Assembly: GCF_964355755.1 (NCBI RefSeq)
Contig: NC_092678.1
Location: forward strand, 12,498,922 to 12,558,921
Length of the DNA stretch: 60,000 bases
Reading direction: 5' to 3'
DNA from: Antedon mediterranea
Taxonomy: Eukaryota; Echinodermata; Crinoidea; Comatulida; Antedonidae
Numbering within the stretch: the first letter of the stretch is position 1; each line of letters begins with the position of its first letter. Of this stretch, positions 30,101-36,508 are shown piece by piece. The notes under the pieces were generated by a model that was not told the origin of the DNA, searched no databases, and saw only the letters and a list, made by a program, of their open reading frames with translations. Both the position numbers and the translations under genes were made by a program.

Positions 30101-33100
30101 TAAATACAAAATAATTGAAAATTAAATACAAAAATCTTTACAAAAAAACCTAAGTAAATGTAATATTTAATTACTTTTTTTTTCCCGAGGTAGATAGGTT
30201 TAAATACTTGGTGCAAATGTCTCCCAAAAAATGTGATGTGTCCATATGGAGACGATGATGTGATATCACTACCATATTTCGGCATATCACTACCATATTT
30301 GTTTTGCTAATCTAGTTTCATAGTGTAGACAGAGCTTAAGTTGGTTGAAACAAGGGTCAATTTGGGGGATCCCCCTTTGTCTGCAACTGTACAGTTTGAC
30401 TGCATGATTTCTGTACTCATAGTGTGTGCTAAACCTATTTCCTCATGAGCTTTTAATAGTATACACCTCCTACTGAGGGGAATGCATACCATGTGTGAAA
30501 TACTAGTACAGCCACTGCTACAGTTACATTAAATAAAGATAAATAAAACAGAAAGTAAAGCATATTAGCATAAATGCTAACTCACATTGGCTGGTTGGTA
30601 TTTGTGGCACATGTGATAAAGGCGGTGAATTACAAGTCAATGTTTCTCCATTTTTTATTGCAGATGATTGAAAGTCACCAAATTTACAATTATAATTTTG
30701 GTTGATTTTTAAAGAAGGAAGTTGCTCAACAGTTAGAGAAATCTATGAATAAAAACATTTAAGCTATTGGAGTTGCATACATATTAAAACTTGTTATTAT
30801 ATAAATGGATAATTCCCTTTGTGAACAAGCATCACAAGCCAGATGTACACTGGATCTCCAGCCCGTTTTGAGTCCAGAATTATTATGGCCGAGGAGTGGC
30901 CTGAACCCTATTATAGATGTGCCGATAATATAGATATAGTTTGTACTAGTACCCCTGCCTTAGTAGTGCTTAAATTCTCAAGCTAATGGCAACATTATTT
31001 ATTTTAAAAATATTACAAGCCTAGAAAACAAATTTAATAAATTATTCTCGGGATTATTCTTCACAACTCACGCTGATATTTTCAAAAGTTTGAGGAATAA
31101 AAGGTGGTTGAACACTGCTAATCTCTACGCATTGTGCACTGTTGCTTGGCAACCAGGGAGACTGTTGGCATTCTTTAAATCTGGTACATCTAAAATAAAA
31201 AAAGACAAATGTAAGTGCTATCTGCACTAAAGAACATTTAAATTCTTTATTTGTATTCAGATTTACTGTTGTATTAAAAAAAATATTGAAGAAATAATTA
31301 AGCATGAAATAATTTAGCCTTTAGACAGTAAACTAATTTCTAACATTTATTTTAATAGTTTTTATTTTGCAAAAATATCTGAAAAAGTTAAAAAAAACAC
31401 AAAAAAAAATCTCCTAATAATTTTTCAAATGCATCAGGAAAAGACAAAATAATAATTTGGGATTGAAAAAACAAAAGAAAAATAACTCTATGTACTTTTT
31501 GTGTAGTGTACACCATCCACAATAAGGATCTGCATCTAGTTTACCTGGTCTGATACACTCATCACATGTGATAAACTGACTGCAGTTTGCAACTTGTAGC
31601 TTGACCAACTAATATGATAATTGTATTAAAAAAAAGAAACATTAAGACACAATATATAAATTAAAAACCTATCACAAATTTACCATTAACATTTTCTTAG
31701 GATACAATTGAATGGTATTTGTAAAAGTTAGTAGGAAATATTTTATAAACTAATTTGAAATTAGGGGCAGATTGCTATAAGATAAGATAATAAGATTTAT
31801 AAAGCGCACATATCCACAAAGTGCTCAAGACGGTCTAAAAATGCTTAGACGGCTATAATTCGTAACGTAGCAAGTAGTCTTTATTATAGACATTGCTATA
31901 CTGCGGTTTAACCTCTAAGGGGTCTTTAAAATTAAAGCCTATTCAAAGGAGTCTTAAAAACAGCCTTAAACCTCTCTTTTTGTTGCTTTTTTTACATATT
32001 AGTTATCATTAAAGACAACAAATTGAACGAGTTTTAAGTGTTAAATCACTTAATAACAGCGATTTTATTCTTATATAGGCCTAGAATAGATTTTCTCGCG
32101 TAGAAATGTACGTACTGTTATTGCGATTTGAACAAGCGTGACGAACATTACCTTATTTGGTGCTCTACGTGTAAAGTACGCCCTCAATTTGTTCTTTACA
32201 CGGTCTTAGCTAAGACTGTTTTATAACAATGGTCTAACAGGGGTGGCTTTAGTAAGACCATCTATCTGATAAAGCCGACTTTAATCGGGGAGTTAAGACC
32301 ATCAGTTGAGAGTGTTTTATAGCAATCTGCCCTTGAAGGGGTTTACGTTAAATTAAAAAAACCTAGTCCTTATTTGTGTGAACAATTTTATCTGGTTTCT
32401 ATGTGAAATAAATTCAAGTTTGTAGATAGATTAGTAGTAAACCAGTGTAGTTGCTAGCTGGATGAATCTATCTACGAACTTCTGGTGCGGATCCAGACAT
32501 TTTTGAGAGGGGGGGTCCGCCGATAAAAAGGGCACATCAGATATTGAGTATTTGAGCCACAGCCCCCCCATGGTGGGGGTTGTGGCGAAGCGAATTTTGT
32601 TACAGGACACACTTAGATGGCCGGAAATGGCACTCTCGCACGCAAAATCCATGATAAATGGCACCTTTCTAGTTCGCCAGAAATGACACTTTATTAGCAG
32701 AATTAAAAGTTGTTATTTTTCAACCAATTTAAACATTATCTGTTGGTATTTTGTTTCAATATTCCAATAAAGAAAGAATTACAAAAATCTGACTTTTCGA
32801 AATATAGGGTCTAAAACATTGCCGAAAATGATCGTTTTTAGCCACGAACGTTGTAAACAAATTGCGCCATTTTTCGCTAAAATAATTACATATAATTACG
32901 TTTTATATTAATTTCTTTTATATATCAACATTGGAAATATCAATAAAATATGTTATTAAATGTTTATAAAATATATAGAGTTGTTTATTTAACGGAATTC
33001 GTACAAATTCATTGCTCTAAATTTGTGTAGAGTACCGTTCAGTACAGAGAGATCACGTGACTTCTTGGTACACGCGCGCGAGAGAAAACATTCCGCTGTG

Positions 33101-36100
33101 GGTGATTCGTGTCCACCAATCCAAAACAGCCAGATTCCAAAATCATTCAACCGTGAGCTCTGCCGCCGATCGCGGGAAAGCTCAGCTTTGATTGGCTTAT
33201 GATGACATCATATCACAAAATGGTGGTTTTGTAGTTGAGCCTCACGTAATTTTCACAAATATTGTTTCAAAAATGAAATAAATGAACCTTCTTTATGGTA
33301 TGTGTGATTTTTCTTTAAAAGATTTGAATAATAAAGGCTTCATATCGAGAAAAAAACATTTTTTTGGCACTTATAATAAATATTTCTCAGAGAAAAAAGC
33401 ACATGGCTTGTAGAACTATATTATCTTGGCGTAGGAAGACAAACAAATCCCAGGTCATGAGAGGCTCAACTACAAAAACAAGGTTGAATAGTATAGTGTA
33501 AGGACCGTTCGATGATTTTTGAGTAAACAATCTACCACGTATGGTCGTACGCGGTAGATAGTACGATATTTTAACTACATTTTTTACATGTTTGGTTGGA
33601 TGTAATGGAAATAAAAAATAGTTGATCTGATGGAATGATATGTAAATAAACAAATACTAAAAAGAATTATGTTTACAGTTCAATTATTTTCAGAATAATA
33701 ATACATAAAAATGTGTTTACCAATGGACAAATAATCGCGTCAATGACAGAGCGCGCATGGTAACGTACGCGGAGTTGAATCGTAAAAAGTTTACATGCGC
33801 CCTCTGTAGTATGCGAAACGATCTATTTTTAGAAGTTTAAGTAGAGATCATCACGCATCACCACCTCTCACAATGCTCTTTGATCGGCCGCCGTAACTTA
33901 ACATTGCGCTCATTGTGATAAATTTCTGTTTTTATTTTTGGGGTTAGTGTAGCTTACTCTGTGCATACTAATATACACACAAATATGTCACACGAATAAA
34001 ATATTGAACCTCTAAAAAAAGGGCACCCTTAAAATTTAGAGGGGGTCCGGACCCCGTGGACCCCCCCTCTGGATCCGCCCCAGAACTTTGAATATTATAG
34101 TTCTTCTTATAGGGTTAAAGACATCAGACAAGTATTAAAATAAAAAAAAAATGGAGATGGACAGTACACCTCGCCAGAACGAACAACAATGAATGGACTC
34201 CAAAAGGGGACACAAGGTGCCAAAAACAAGATGGAGGGTTGATACTGTATGCAGCATTTGCTCACATATCCTGAATGAGAGCTGCACATGACAGGAACAA
34301 ACAGGTTAGCTGGGAGAGGCCTTTGCCCTGCAGTGGGCAGACAATGGCTGAAATGATGATCTCCGTTCTTGTACAACAAAGGAAATATAAACATATTATT
34401 AGAATAAACTAACCTTTTTTGCTGTGAGTGCTATTATATAATTAGATGTTTCATCTATAAATGTGTCTGACCTGACCTCTTGACCCGTATCTATGGTGAC
34501 AGTCTCATACACTCTAGATGATGTTTTGTTGGTTAACTCGGCCTGAAAAATTGGAAAACATAACATTAAATTAATTTAAGACATAGTTCATTCAAACATA
34601 ATTTCTACATTTAAGCAGTGTTAAAACTAACCACAATTAGTGACAGAATGTTAGTTTAGTAGAACAACTTGTGAAAAAATGCTGCTGACAAATATGTCAT
34701 GTCTCTGTACCTATCTTAAGTCTTAATCACCAGTCTTTCAGGTTTTTCTAAATTGATAATTCATAGTAGTTTTTATATAAACCATTGTCGCGTACAGTAT
34801 TAATTTTATACTAACCATAATAAGTTGTCCATTATCTGTGCCTATGAAAGCTATTGTTTGATTCTCTTCAATTGCTGTAGTAACTGATGTCAGTATTTTA
34901 TCATTAACTGTTAGCAATGCATCTGATACTGCTGCTTCTGTGTAGGTACCTTGGGAATAACGTCTGTATAGTTGCCTAGCATCATTTGGTGGACACATCA
35001 ATGACTCAACAATAGCAGCATCAAAACCTAATGTCTTTATTAAATTAACGATAACAATGTAAATATTCAAACACACAAACAAATTTTAAAATAGTCTTGA
35101 CTAAATACTATGGCCATGATCATCAAGACAATTTTGGGAAAGTTGGAGACTTAGTACTACCTGTACTAGGAGCAAATATAAACTGTGTTTATTCAACACA
35201 TTAACACTTTTCACGTCATTGTACTCTTAGTAGGCACTAGCTGTACATACAGGTACAGTAACAAATAAGATGGACATAATTTACAATTGTATTGTATACA
35301 GTATAAACAATGTCATTAAATACGTTTTACAAACAAATATAATATCATACTTGGGGACAATATGCATCATGATCATCATCCTCATTAATATCAGCATAAT
35401 CTAGAGTATGAGCATAATTATGGACATTTATACATCCATTTAATGCTTTGAAGAATGCATCTTCTATATCATTCCATTTGTAAATACACAATGCAGATTG
35501 TCCAGTGGCAACTCCACTTCCATCACCTTTAGAAAATACTCCATACAAGACATTATCTCCAGCTTGTAGGCCTAGTGAGGTAGCTAACTCAGCTCCTACA
35601 GGACCCACAGACATGTCTTGTACCAAGTTGTAATCAACATTATTATCTACACAACGAATGTAGATCTCAGAAAATGTATGAAATGAGTTATCTTGACAAA
35701 CACGACTCAGTCGAGAATGAAGGTTATCGGTATCATTGGGTCTAAAAGCAACAAAGTAAGAGTATTCTTCATAAGCAAATGCTGATTGAAATTGTATAAT
35801 GTTGTTATAGGATGGTGCGATAGCATTGAAGTCGGTGTTTGGGAATACAAATAGCTGATCAGTATCAAGACGTCTTCTAGCATTAATATACATGTTGGAA
35901 TACTCCACTGGATCCAATGATGTATGTCCTGATGAAACGTATAAAACATTTCTTTTTATAAAATGTTCTTTATCATCAATACCATCACCCAACACACCAG
36001 GAGCAATGATTCCCACTGCTGAAAGTTTACTCACTATTCCATCTTTTATATCACTTCCATCAAAAGTTAAATCCATAAGAGATCTTCTTTCACATCTTCC

Positions 36101-36421
36101 ATTATTTCCTCCTCCACACGTGATTAATCTTTCATGATCATAATCAATTTCTAATATTTTGTTAATATTATCATCATCATCTGTTGAACATGTTGAAACA
36201 TTAGCAATGATGTCAAAATCTTTTGACAGTCTGTACAGTGAGTTGTAGGCTCCTATGTAGATGTCTCTTGTTGTACTATGTATTTTTATATGGTGCAGAT
36301 CTTCATTTTCATGAGGTTTAAATTCGAGTAACACATCATTGTCGAATGCTTGGATGGCTAACAAAAATGTTATAGAATATAGCAGAAATGCAGAAATGTT
36401 TAACAATGTTGGCAAACTCAT
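1..36421 (-). CDS. Plexin, semaphorin receptor (gene span, 32 coding exons, 3' end outside window)
   Basis: Single-pass cell-surface receptor for semaphorins; on ligand binding its cytoplasmic GAP domain acts on Rap/R-Ras-type GTPases (family knowledge). Joining exons by GT/AG and phase gives about 1744 residues: signal peptide 1-23, Sema about 25-475, PSI1 about 481-525, IPT1, PSI2 about 630-670, IPT2, PSI3 about 780-820, three to four further IPT repeats, transmembrane helix about 1222-1245, basic stop-transfer HRRR, GAP first half about 1280-1480, RBD about 1485-1615, GAP second half from about 1625. The order is the canonical plexin order and the length is short only because roughly the last 150 residues lie beyond position 1. 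ATG at 36421 is chosen because a hydrophobic signal peptide follows. A possible 5'UTR splice acceptor lies at 36448-36449. Sequence is divergent; I cannot assign it to A, B, C or D class. GAP arginines are partly replaced (A1411-R1412, K1710). Confidence 0.95.
251..417 (-). CDS. Plexin exon 31: GAP second half
   Basis: [20 protein letters not shown] then [20 protein letters not shown] to TLTTWKNN, ending phase 2 (donor GTGTGT). Matches LQKFVDDLFxTIFS, AIKYMFDFLDEQA and TWKSN of plexins. Confidence 0.95.
554..660 (-). CDS. Plexin exon 30: GAP second half, start
   Basis: [20 protein letters not shown] then [15 protein letters not shown], phase 1 in and 0 out. [12 protein letters not shown] corresponds to SEIYLTRLLATK. 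Only the AG at 661-662 keeps the frame; a better-placed AG ten bases upstream would give a stop. Confidence 0.9.
980..2239 (+). mobile_element. Non-autonomous Helitron, family C, copy 1 (plexin intron 29)
   Basis: Starts TCTATATATAAATTTACG directly after an A and ends with the hairpin 2203-2239 finishing CTAG followed by T. That is the Helitron signature (A|TC...CTRR|T, no target duplication). The hairpin stem is CTAGATGGTA / TACCATCTAG around a GCGAGCGAAGCGAGC core. Two further copies share the interior (13623-16172 and 42474-42939). No Rep/helicase reading frame, so non-autonomous. Confidence 0.82.
2247..2381. repeat. Short foldback (inverted-repeat) element
   Basis: Two nested perfect inverted repeats: outer arms of 16 bp (2247-2262 and 2366-2381, CAAATAATGAATGTTT) and inner arms of 20 bp (2300-2319 and 2336-2355) with a 16-nt loop. 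It begins eight bases after the Helitron ends. The outer-arm sequence recurs alone near 17060. Confidence 0.75.
2759..2882 (-). CDS. Plexin exon 29: RBD end
   Basis: [20 protein letters not shown] to GAASKFG, ending phase 1. It corresponds to VTDGSxVALVPKQ. An alanine/threonine-rich linker replaces the serine-rich linker of other plexins. Confidence 0.92.
2985..5125. repeat. 41-bp tandem repeat array, about 52 copies (plexin intron 28)
   Basis: Unit begins AATAAGGGCACAGTGTGTTG and continues GACATTGGATTACTGATTGTG. Copies are nearly identical; rare changes include an inserted T near 4280 and a 2-bp loss near 4552. A C-to-T variant (GGATATTGG) recurs at 3414, 3701, 3947, 4152, 4399, 4684 and 5094, at multiples of the unit, showing higher-order amplification. 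No coding sense in the array. Confidence 0.97.
5773..5885 (-). CDS. Plexin exon 28: RBD, continued
   Basis: [20 protein letters not shown] then [17 protein letters not shown], phase 1 in and 0 out. It matches EWRxGxxxxLILxDxD to KLNTLxHY of plexins. Donor GTTAGT. Confidence 0.92.
5886..7438. other. Plexin intron 27, mostly unclassified
   Basis: Holds no exon I can support. It includes a probable LINE 3' tail (6391-6491). The short overlapping open frames between 6690 and 7160 show no domain or splice signals and are treated as chance. Confidence 0.5.
6391..6491 (+). mobile_element. Probable LINE 3' end with (TTGAA)n tail
   Basis: A T-rich 3'UTR-like stretch leads to CTGAAATAAAG and then about five TTGAA/TGAAT repeats. 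Short-period 3' repeats directly after such an end are typical of CR1-like non-LTR retrotransposons. Only the tail remains, so the family is not assignable. Confidence 0.45.
7439..7595 (-). CDS. Plexin exon 27: Rho-GTPase-binding domain (RBD)
   Basis: [20 protein letters not shown] then [20 protein letters not shown] to HLDL, ending phase 1. The motif [24 protein letters not shown] identifies the plexin RBD. Donor GTAAGT. Confidence 0.96.
7803..7949 (-). CDS. Plexin exon 26: GAP domain to RBD
   Basis: 49 codons, phase 0: [20 protein letters not shown] then [15 protein letters not shown] to RPQVI. [15 protein letters not shown] is one of the most conserved plexin motifs. Confidence 0.96.
8125..8345 (-). 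mobile_element. tRNA-derived SINE
   Basis: On the minus strand the 5' end (8345 downward) reads GTAGCTTGGTGG, a good A box, and about 45 bases later GGTTCAATCCTG, a good B box: an internal pol III promoter. The other end is an A-rich AAATAAAATAAAAG tail. The non-tRNA body is also found near 15320-15405. Confidence 0.7.
8677..8743 (-). CDS. Plexin exon 25: GAP domain after arginine finger
   Basis: Completes R1412, then [20 protein letters not shown] and LK; ends phase 0. Aligns with TESVxEKMLTNWxxxxLYxFL of plexins. Confidence 0.93.
9316..9390 (-). CDS. Plexin exon 24: GAP domain, up to the arginine-finger motif
   Basis: [20 protein letters not shown] then QVLA and a split arginine codon, phase 2. 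The family usually reads L-x-RR-TESV here; this gene reads L-A-R-TDSV, so the first arginine is alanine 1411. Donor GTCAGT. Confidence 0.92.
9695..9760 (-). CDS. Plexin exon 23: GAP domain, first half
   Basis: [20 protein letters not shown] then TE, phase 2 in and 2 out. It corresponds to the VASLLMxxLQxKLEYxT helix of plexins. Confidence 0.92.
10640..10720 (-). mobile_element. L2-like LINE 3' end remnant
   Basis: On the minus strand the sequence carries GCGCTTTATAAATTC, the signature of L2-like LINE 3' ends; no coding part is left. Confidence 0.35.
10844..11591 (+). mobile_element. Short-TIR repeat with hairpin end and GACA/GACC arrays
   Basis: Begins AGTCGCGTG and ends CACGCGACT, an inverted terminal motif; the right end is also a hairpin AGTCGC-TTCCAC-GCGACT (11570-11587). 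Both ends carry GCATAGTGATACC, a GACA/GACC microsatellite (10869-10911 and 11500-11552) and CGACATAGTGAACTATA. Widespread non-autonomous type, perhaps Helitron-related; class not certain. Lies in plexin intron 22. Confidence 0.65.
12449..12567 (-). CDS. Plexin exon 22: GAP domain, first half
   Basis: [20 protein letters not shown] to SKVTVKEK, phase 0 in and 2 out. [18 protein letters not shown] matches the conserved plexin helix LxLFxxLLNxKxFLLTFI. Confidence 0.93.
12568..13171. other. Plexin intron 21
   Basis: AT-rich intron of about 600 bp; I see no repeat family or gene in it. Confidence 0.6.
13172..13314 (-). CDS. Plexin exon 21: start of cytoplasmic GAP domain
   Basis: [20 protein letters not shown] to HIPDSQNK, phase 1 in and 0 out. 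It aligns with FxDLxTEMTDL to LFPGIE of plexin GAP domains. The intron before it holds a 2.5-kb composite Helitron. Confidence 0.92.
13623..16172 (+). mobile_element. Non-autonomous Helitron, family C, composite copy 2 (plexin intron 20)
   Basis: Same ends as copy 1: TCTATATATAAATTTACG after an A at 13622 and terminal hairpin 16136-16172 ending CTAG before T. It is twice as long as copy 1 because of internal duplications (the block with CCTCCTACGATAATTG at about 13920 recurs near 14680, and the block ending AAAAATACTATTTTGATAG occurs three times between 14000 and 14870) and because of extra sequence including a SINE-body segment. Confidence 0.8.
15320..15405 (-). mobile_element. SINE body fragment inside Helitron copy 2
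   Basis: Matches the non-tRNA part of the SINE at 8125-8345 (shared CGGCAATTACAGGAT-like core and TGCTTATAAA). The tRNA head is missing. Confidence 0.5.
16583..16640. repeat. Short tandem repeat, about 2.5 copies
   Basis: GGTCATGTTATGCCTAAATAA-type unit of about 21 bp repeated next to the donor of exon 20. Confidence 0.7.
16656..16884 (-). CDS. Plexin exon 20: transmembrane helix and juxtamembrane coiled coil
   Basis: Begins [17 protein letters not shown]; a hydrophobic run of about 24 residues (VEIIIVV to IILLI) is followed by [15 protein letters not shown] and acidic helix [14 protein letters not shown]. This is the plexin single-pass membrane segment and juxtamembrane helix. Ends phase 1 (donor GTGAAT). 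Confidence 0.94.
17402..17560 (-). CDS. Plexin exon 19: membrane-proximal IPT
   Basis: 53 codons, phase 0: [20 protein letters not shown] to DGEDHPIVK, with KCTVNS as the conserved cysteine strand. Confidence 0.87.
17737..17862. mobile_element. MITE remnant, inverted-repeat type
   Basis: Arms ACACAAGTAACTTGACTAT and ATAGTCAAATTACTTGCGTT face each other about 60 bp apart. Similar in plan and wording to the element at 18527-18683. Confidence 0.5.
17938..18216 (-). CDS. Plexin exon 18: IPT5 to IPT6
   Basis: 93 codons, phase 0: [20 protein letters not shown] to IDEFIKLI. The MDCESPP strand and the basic CRSRRQ stretch mark the IPT5-to-IPT6 junction. RSRRQ could be a proprotein-convertase site, but this is only inferred from the residues. 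Confidence 0.88.
18527..18683. mobile_element. MITE with about 60-bp terminal inverted repeats
   Basis: Left end GCTTGGTTACTACTAGAGAT and right end CTCTAGTGGCAACCAAGC are inverted; the inversion continues inward to TTGACCAATCA / TCATTGGTCAA, so nearly the whole 157 bp folds back. Flanks are TA-rich but no clear target duplication is seen. Confidence 0.7.
18828..18915 (-). CDS. Plexin exon 17: IPT5
   Basis: [20 protein letters not shown] to NSVSAEN, ending phase 0. [12 protein letters not shown] is the IPT G-x-x-I-x-I-x-G-x-NF motif. Confidence 0.9.
19420..19855 (+). mobile_element. 5'-truncated L2/CR1-like LINE, 3' end
   Basis: A frame around 19610-19757 reads [20 protein letters not shown] and then [19 protein letters not shown] before TAA at 19755-19757. 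This is the standard C-terminus of L2/CR1-like reverse-transcriptase ORFs. It is followed by a GCGGTATATTAAATTG 3' end and TTA repeats. Antisense to plexin; the tail stops about 20 bp from the exon 16 donor. Confidence 0.8.
19873..20037 (-). CDS. Plexin exon 16: IPT4 end and IPT5 start
   Basis: [20 protein letters not shown] to FQPNKGIQA, phase 2 in and 2 out. MICTTS plus the [12 protein letters not shown] linker starts the next IPT. Its donor (GTAAGA) lies only about 20 bp from the 3' end of an L2-like LINE fragment. Confidence 0.9.
20357..20493 (-). CDS. Plexin exon 15: IPT4
   Basis: [20 protein letters not shown] to SECYVTR, phase 0 in and 2 out. P[14 protein letters not shown] is a textbook IPT/TIG start. 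Confidence 0.92.
20703..20890. repeat. 61-bp tandem repeat, three copies, each with a hairpin
   Basis: Unit starts AGGAATGAAAGTAGA. Each of the first two units contains AAGAGTGAAA and TTTCACTCTT as inverted arms around a 9-bp loop; the third copy has decayed. Confidence 0.85.
21043..21142 (-). CDS. Plexin exon 14: IPT3 end
   Basis: [20 protein letters not shown] to PVVILYQ, phase 2 in and 0 out. Completes IPT3 with the C-x-AP motif typical after the IPT ligand-strand cysteine. Confidence 0.88.
21673..21705. repeat. Perfect 14-bp stem hairpin
   Basis: ATAAGTTAGAACAC and GTGTTCTAACTTAT separated by five bases, within intron 13. Possibly the core of a small foldback element; function unknown. 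Confidence 0.7.
21864..22036 (-). CDS. Plexin exon 13: IPT3
   Basis: [20 protein letters not shown] to FNIALQR, phase 0 in and 2 out. Contains the FGTDFG turn (equivalent to G-x-NLG in IPT domains) and a KECVTV strand. Confidence 0.88.
22342..22508 (-). CDS. Plexin exon 12: PSI domain 3
   Basis: Codes [19 protein letters not shown] to CPLPVIIQ, ending phase 0. LYKC, C-x2-C, DCVWC and a terminal CP are the plexin PSI3 signature. Confidence 0.92.
22509..24075. other. Plexin intron 11
   Basis: AT-rich; contains the Ser/Leu-headed SINE. Nothing else recognised. Confidence 0.6.
23260..23634 (-). mobile_element. tRNA-derived SINE (Ser/Leu-type head)
   Basis: On the minus strand the head reads ATGGCCGAGCGGTTAAGGC (A box of class II tRNAs) and about 50 bases later GGGTTCGAGGCC (B box). 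A body of about 250 bp follows and an (AAAAT)n-like tail near 23260-23300. It cannot be a working tRNA because no acceptor stem pairing continues after the B box. Confidence 0.8.
24076..24163 (-). CDS. Plexin exon 11: end of IPT2
   Basis: [20 protein letters not shown] to DNAYQ, phase 0 in and 1 out. [10 protein letters not shown] is the last strand before PSI3. Donor GTTGGT. Confidence 0.87.
24164..24810. other. Plexin intron 10
   Basis: AT-rich, about 650 bp. Contains a short palindrome TTGTACCATGGAC / GTCCATGGTACAA near 24657-24684. No repeat family or gene recognised. Confidence 0.6.
24811..24912 (-). CDS. Plexin exon 10: IPT2 region
   Basis: 34 codons, phase 0: [20 protein letters not shown] to ITCSQYT. 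Alternating beta-strand pattern with two cysteines, as in the IPT2 sandwich. Donor GTAAGT. Confidence 0.88.
25162..25350. mobile_element. Possible solo LTR
   Basis: A 189-bp block begins TGTGAACC, ends CTCTAACA and is flanked on both sides by ATAT. The right part (TTGTTGTCTGGCCATCTTAC) resembles LTR U5 ends. The 4-bp duplication is in AT-rich DNA and so is weak evidence. Confidence 0.35.
25790..25924 (-). CDS. Plexin exon 9: IPT2 region
   Basis: 45 codons, phase 0: [19 protein letters not shown] to MNLPNATK. It matches the segment between PSI2 and PSI3 of plexins, with the CPQI motif that begins IPT2. Confidence 0.88.
26332..27596 (+). mobile_element. Non-autonomous hAT element with 8-bp target duplication (plexin intron 8)
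   Basis: Element proper 26340-27588. Ends TAGTGGCGTATCCAG and CTGGATACGCCACTG are inverted repeats of the common hAT type, followed inward by G-rich and C-rich tracts. The flanks carry the identical 8-bp AATAGAAG (26332-26339 and 27589-27596), the hAT target length. No transposase frame. The interior resembles the element at 32482-34083 in the same orientation. Confidence 0.9.
27654..27768 (-). CDS. Plexin exon 8: PSI domain 2
   Basis: Codes [19 protein letters not shown] and further cysteines to FNGN, ending phase 0. C-x2-C and CDWC are PSI hallmarks. A hAT element sits only about 60 bp beyond its donor (27588). Confidence 0.92.
27769..29933. other. Plexin intron 7
   Basis: 2.2 kb, AT-rich. 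I find no exon, repeat family or RNA gene in it. Confidence 0.55.
29934..30021 (-). CDS. Plexin exon 7: IPT1 end and PSI2 start
   Basis: Short 88-nt exon, phase 1 in and 2 out, coding [16 protein letters not shown] and then FFDCSAIT. The phases fit both neighbours exactly. Donor GTAAGT. Confidence 0.87.
30022..30585. other. Plexin intron 6
   Basis: About 560 bp; contains only short local repeats (ATATCACTACCATATTT twice near 30265-30300). Confidence 0.55.
30586..30742 (-). CDS. Plexin exon 6: IPT1 region
   Basis: Codes [20 protein letters not shown] to [13 protein letters not shown], ending phase 1 with donor GTGAGT. Beta-rich with the CNSPP motif at the end of an IPT/TIG strand, as between plexin PSI1 and PSI2. 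Confidence 0.88.
31072..31189 (-). CDS. Plexin exon 5: PSI1 end and linker to IPT1
   Basis: Starts in phase 2, completing a lysine codon, then [13 protein letters not shown] to FENIS. It supplies the remaining PSI1 cysteines and the QPPFIPQ linker before IPT1. Donor GTGAGT. Confidence 0.9.
31496..31608 (-). CDS. Plexin exon 4: PSI domain 1
   Basis: Codes [18 protein letters not shown] to CGWCTLHKK, ending phase 2. The pattern C-x5-C-x2-C and CGWC is diagnostic of the PSI domain following Sema. Intron 3 before it (31609-34413) is filled with transposons. Confidence 0.92.
31765..32332. mobile_element. 568-bp TIR element (plexin intron 3)
   Basis: Ends GGGCAGATTGCTATAAGA and TTTTATAGCAATCTGCCC are inverted. 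Near the left end lies GATTTATAAAGCGCACATAT, a minus-strand L2-like LINE 3' signature, suggesting the element carries or was hit by a LINE tail. Five flanking bases (TTGAA) are shared but offset, so a target duplication is not proven. Confidence 0.7.
32482..34083 (+). mobile_element. Non-autonomous hAT-like element, copy 2 (plexin intron 3)
   Basis: Ends CTGGTGCGGATCCAGA and TCTGGATCCGCCCCAG are inverted, followed by G- and C-tracts as in copy 1. The interior (TATAGGGTCTAAAACAT, GATTGGCTTATGATGACATC, CAAAATGGTGGTTTTGTAGT) matches 26340-27588 but is longer by roughly 350 bp on the right. AACTT flanks both sides but no exact 8-bp duplication is seen. Confidence 0.82.
34090..34370 (+). mobile_element. 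RTE/BovB-like LINE 3' fragment
   Basis: Reading through two frame changes gives [20 protein letters not shown] and later [10 protein letters not shown] and [13 protein letters not shown]. The W-x-GH-x-AR and GEA-x-x-QW pattern is typical of the C-terminal tail of RTE-like reverse transcriptases. Broken by stops; it adjoins the hAT right end. Confidence 0.55.
34414..34542 (-). CDS. Plexin exon 3: end of Sema domain
   Basis: 43 codons, phase 0. Codes [20 protein letters not shown] to YIIALTAKK, the last Sema blade; YIIALTxK corresponds to the plexin motif LYVLTEKQ. Confidence 0.9.
34816..35034 (-). CDS. Plexin exon 2: Sema domain
   Basis: 73 codons, phase 0 in and out (AG acceptor at 35035-35036, donor GTTAG). 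It codes [11 protein letters not shown] through [12 protein letters not shown], the late Sema blades with the family's GT-x-GQL strand. An alternative AG seven bases inward would break the frame. Confidence 0.9.
35351..36421 (-). CDS. Plexin exon 1: signal peptide and most of Sema domain
   Basis: Codes residues 1-357. The start [20 protein letters not shown] is a typical signal peptide. The rest is the N-terminal three quarters of a Sema beta-propeller, with cysteines spaced as in plexins (for example CGGGNNGRC and a late CIYKW strand). It ends phase 0 in CCC CAA at donor GTATG. The unusually large first exon covers what is also one big exon in many plexin genes. Confidence 0.93.
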
Positions 36422-36445
36422 ATTTAAAGATGAGAGAACGTCATT

Positions 36446-36449
36446 ACCT
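36446..36449 (-). promoter_or_regulatory. Possible 5'UTR splice acceptor of plexin
   Basis: On the minus strand TTTTATTTTCTTTTATAAG ends about 26 bases before the ATG, a pyrimidine tract plus AG. If used, the plexin 5'UTR exon and promoter lie above 41 kb, and the Helitron array would be in the 5'UTR intron. Confidence 0.35.
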
Positions 36450-36508
36450 TATAAAAGAAAATAAAAACACACTACTGTACTTTAAAATATAAGAAATACA
36501 ATGAATAA

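Noticed and set aside
30850-30980. Another SINE head (GGTTCAGGCC on the minus strand)
   Set aside because: Only a weak B-box-like word; no A box at the right distance and no tail.
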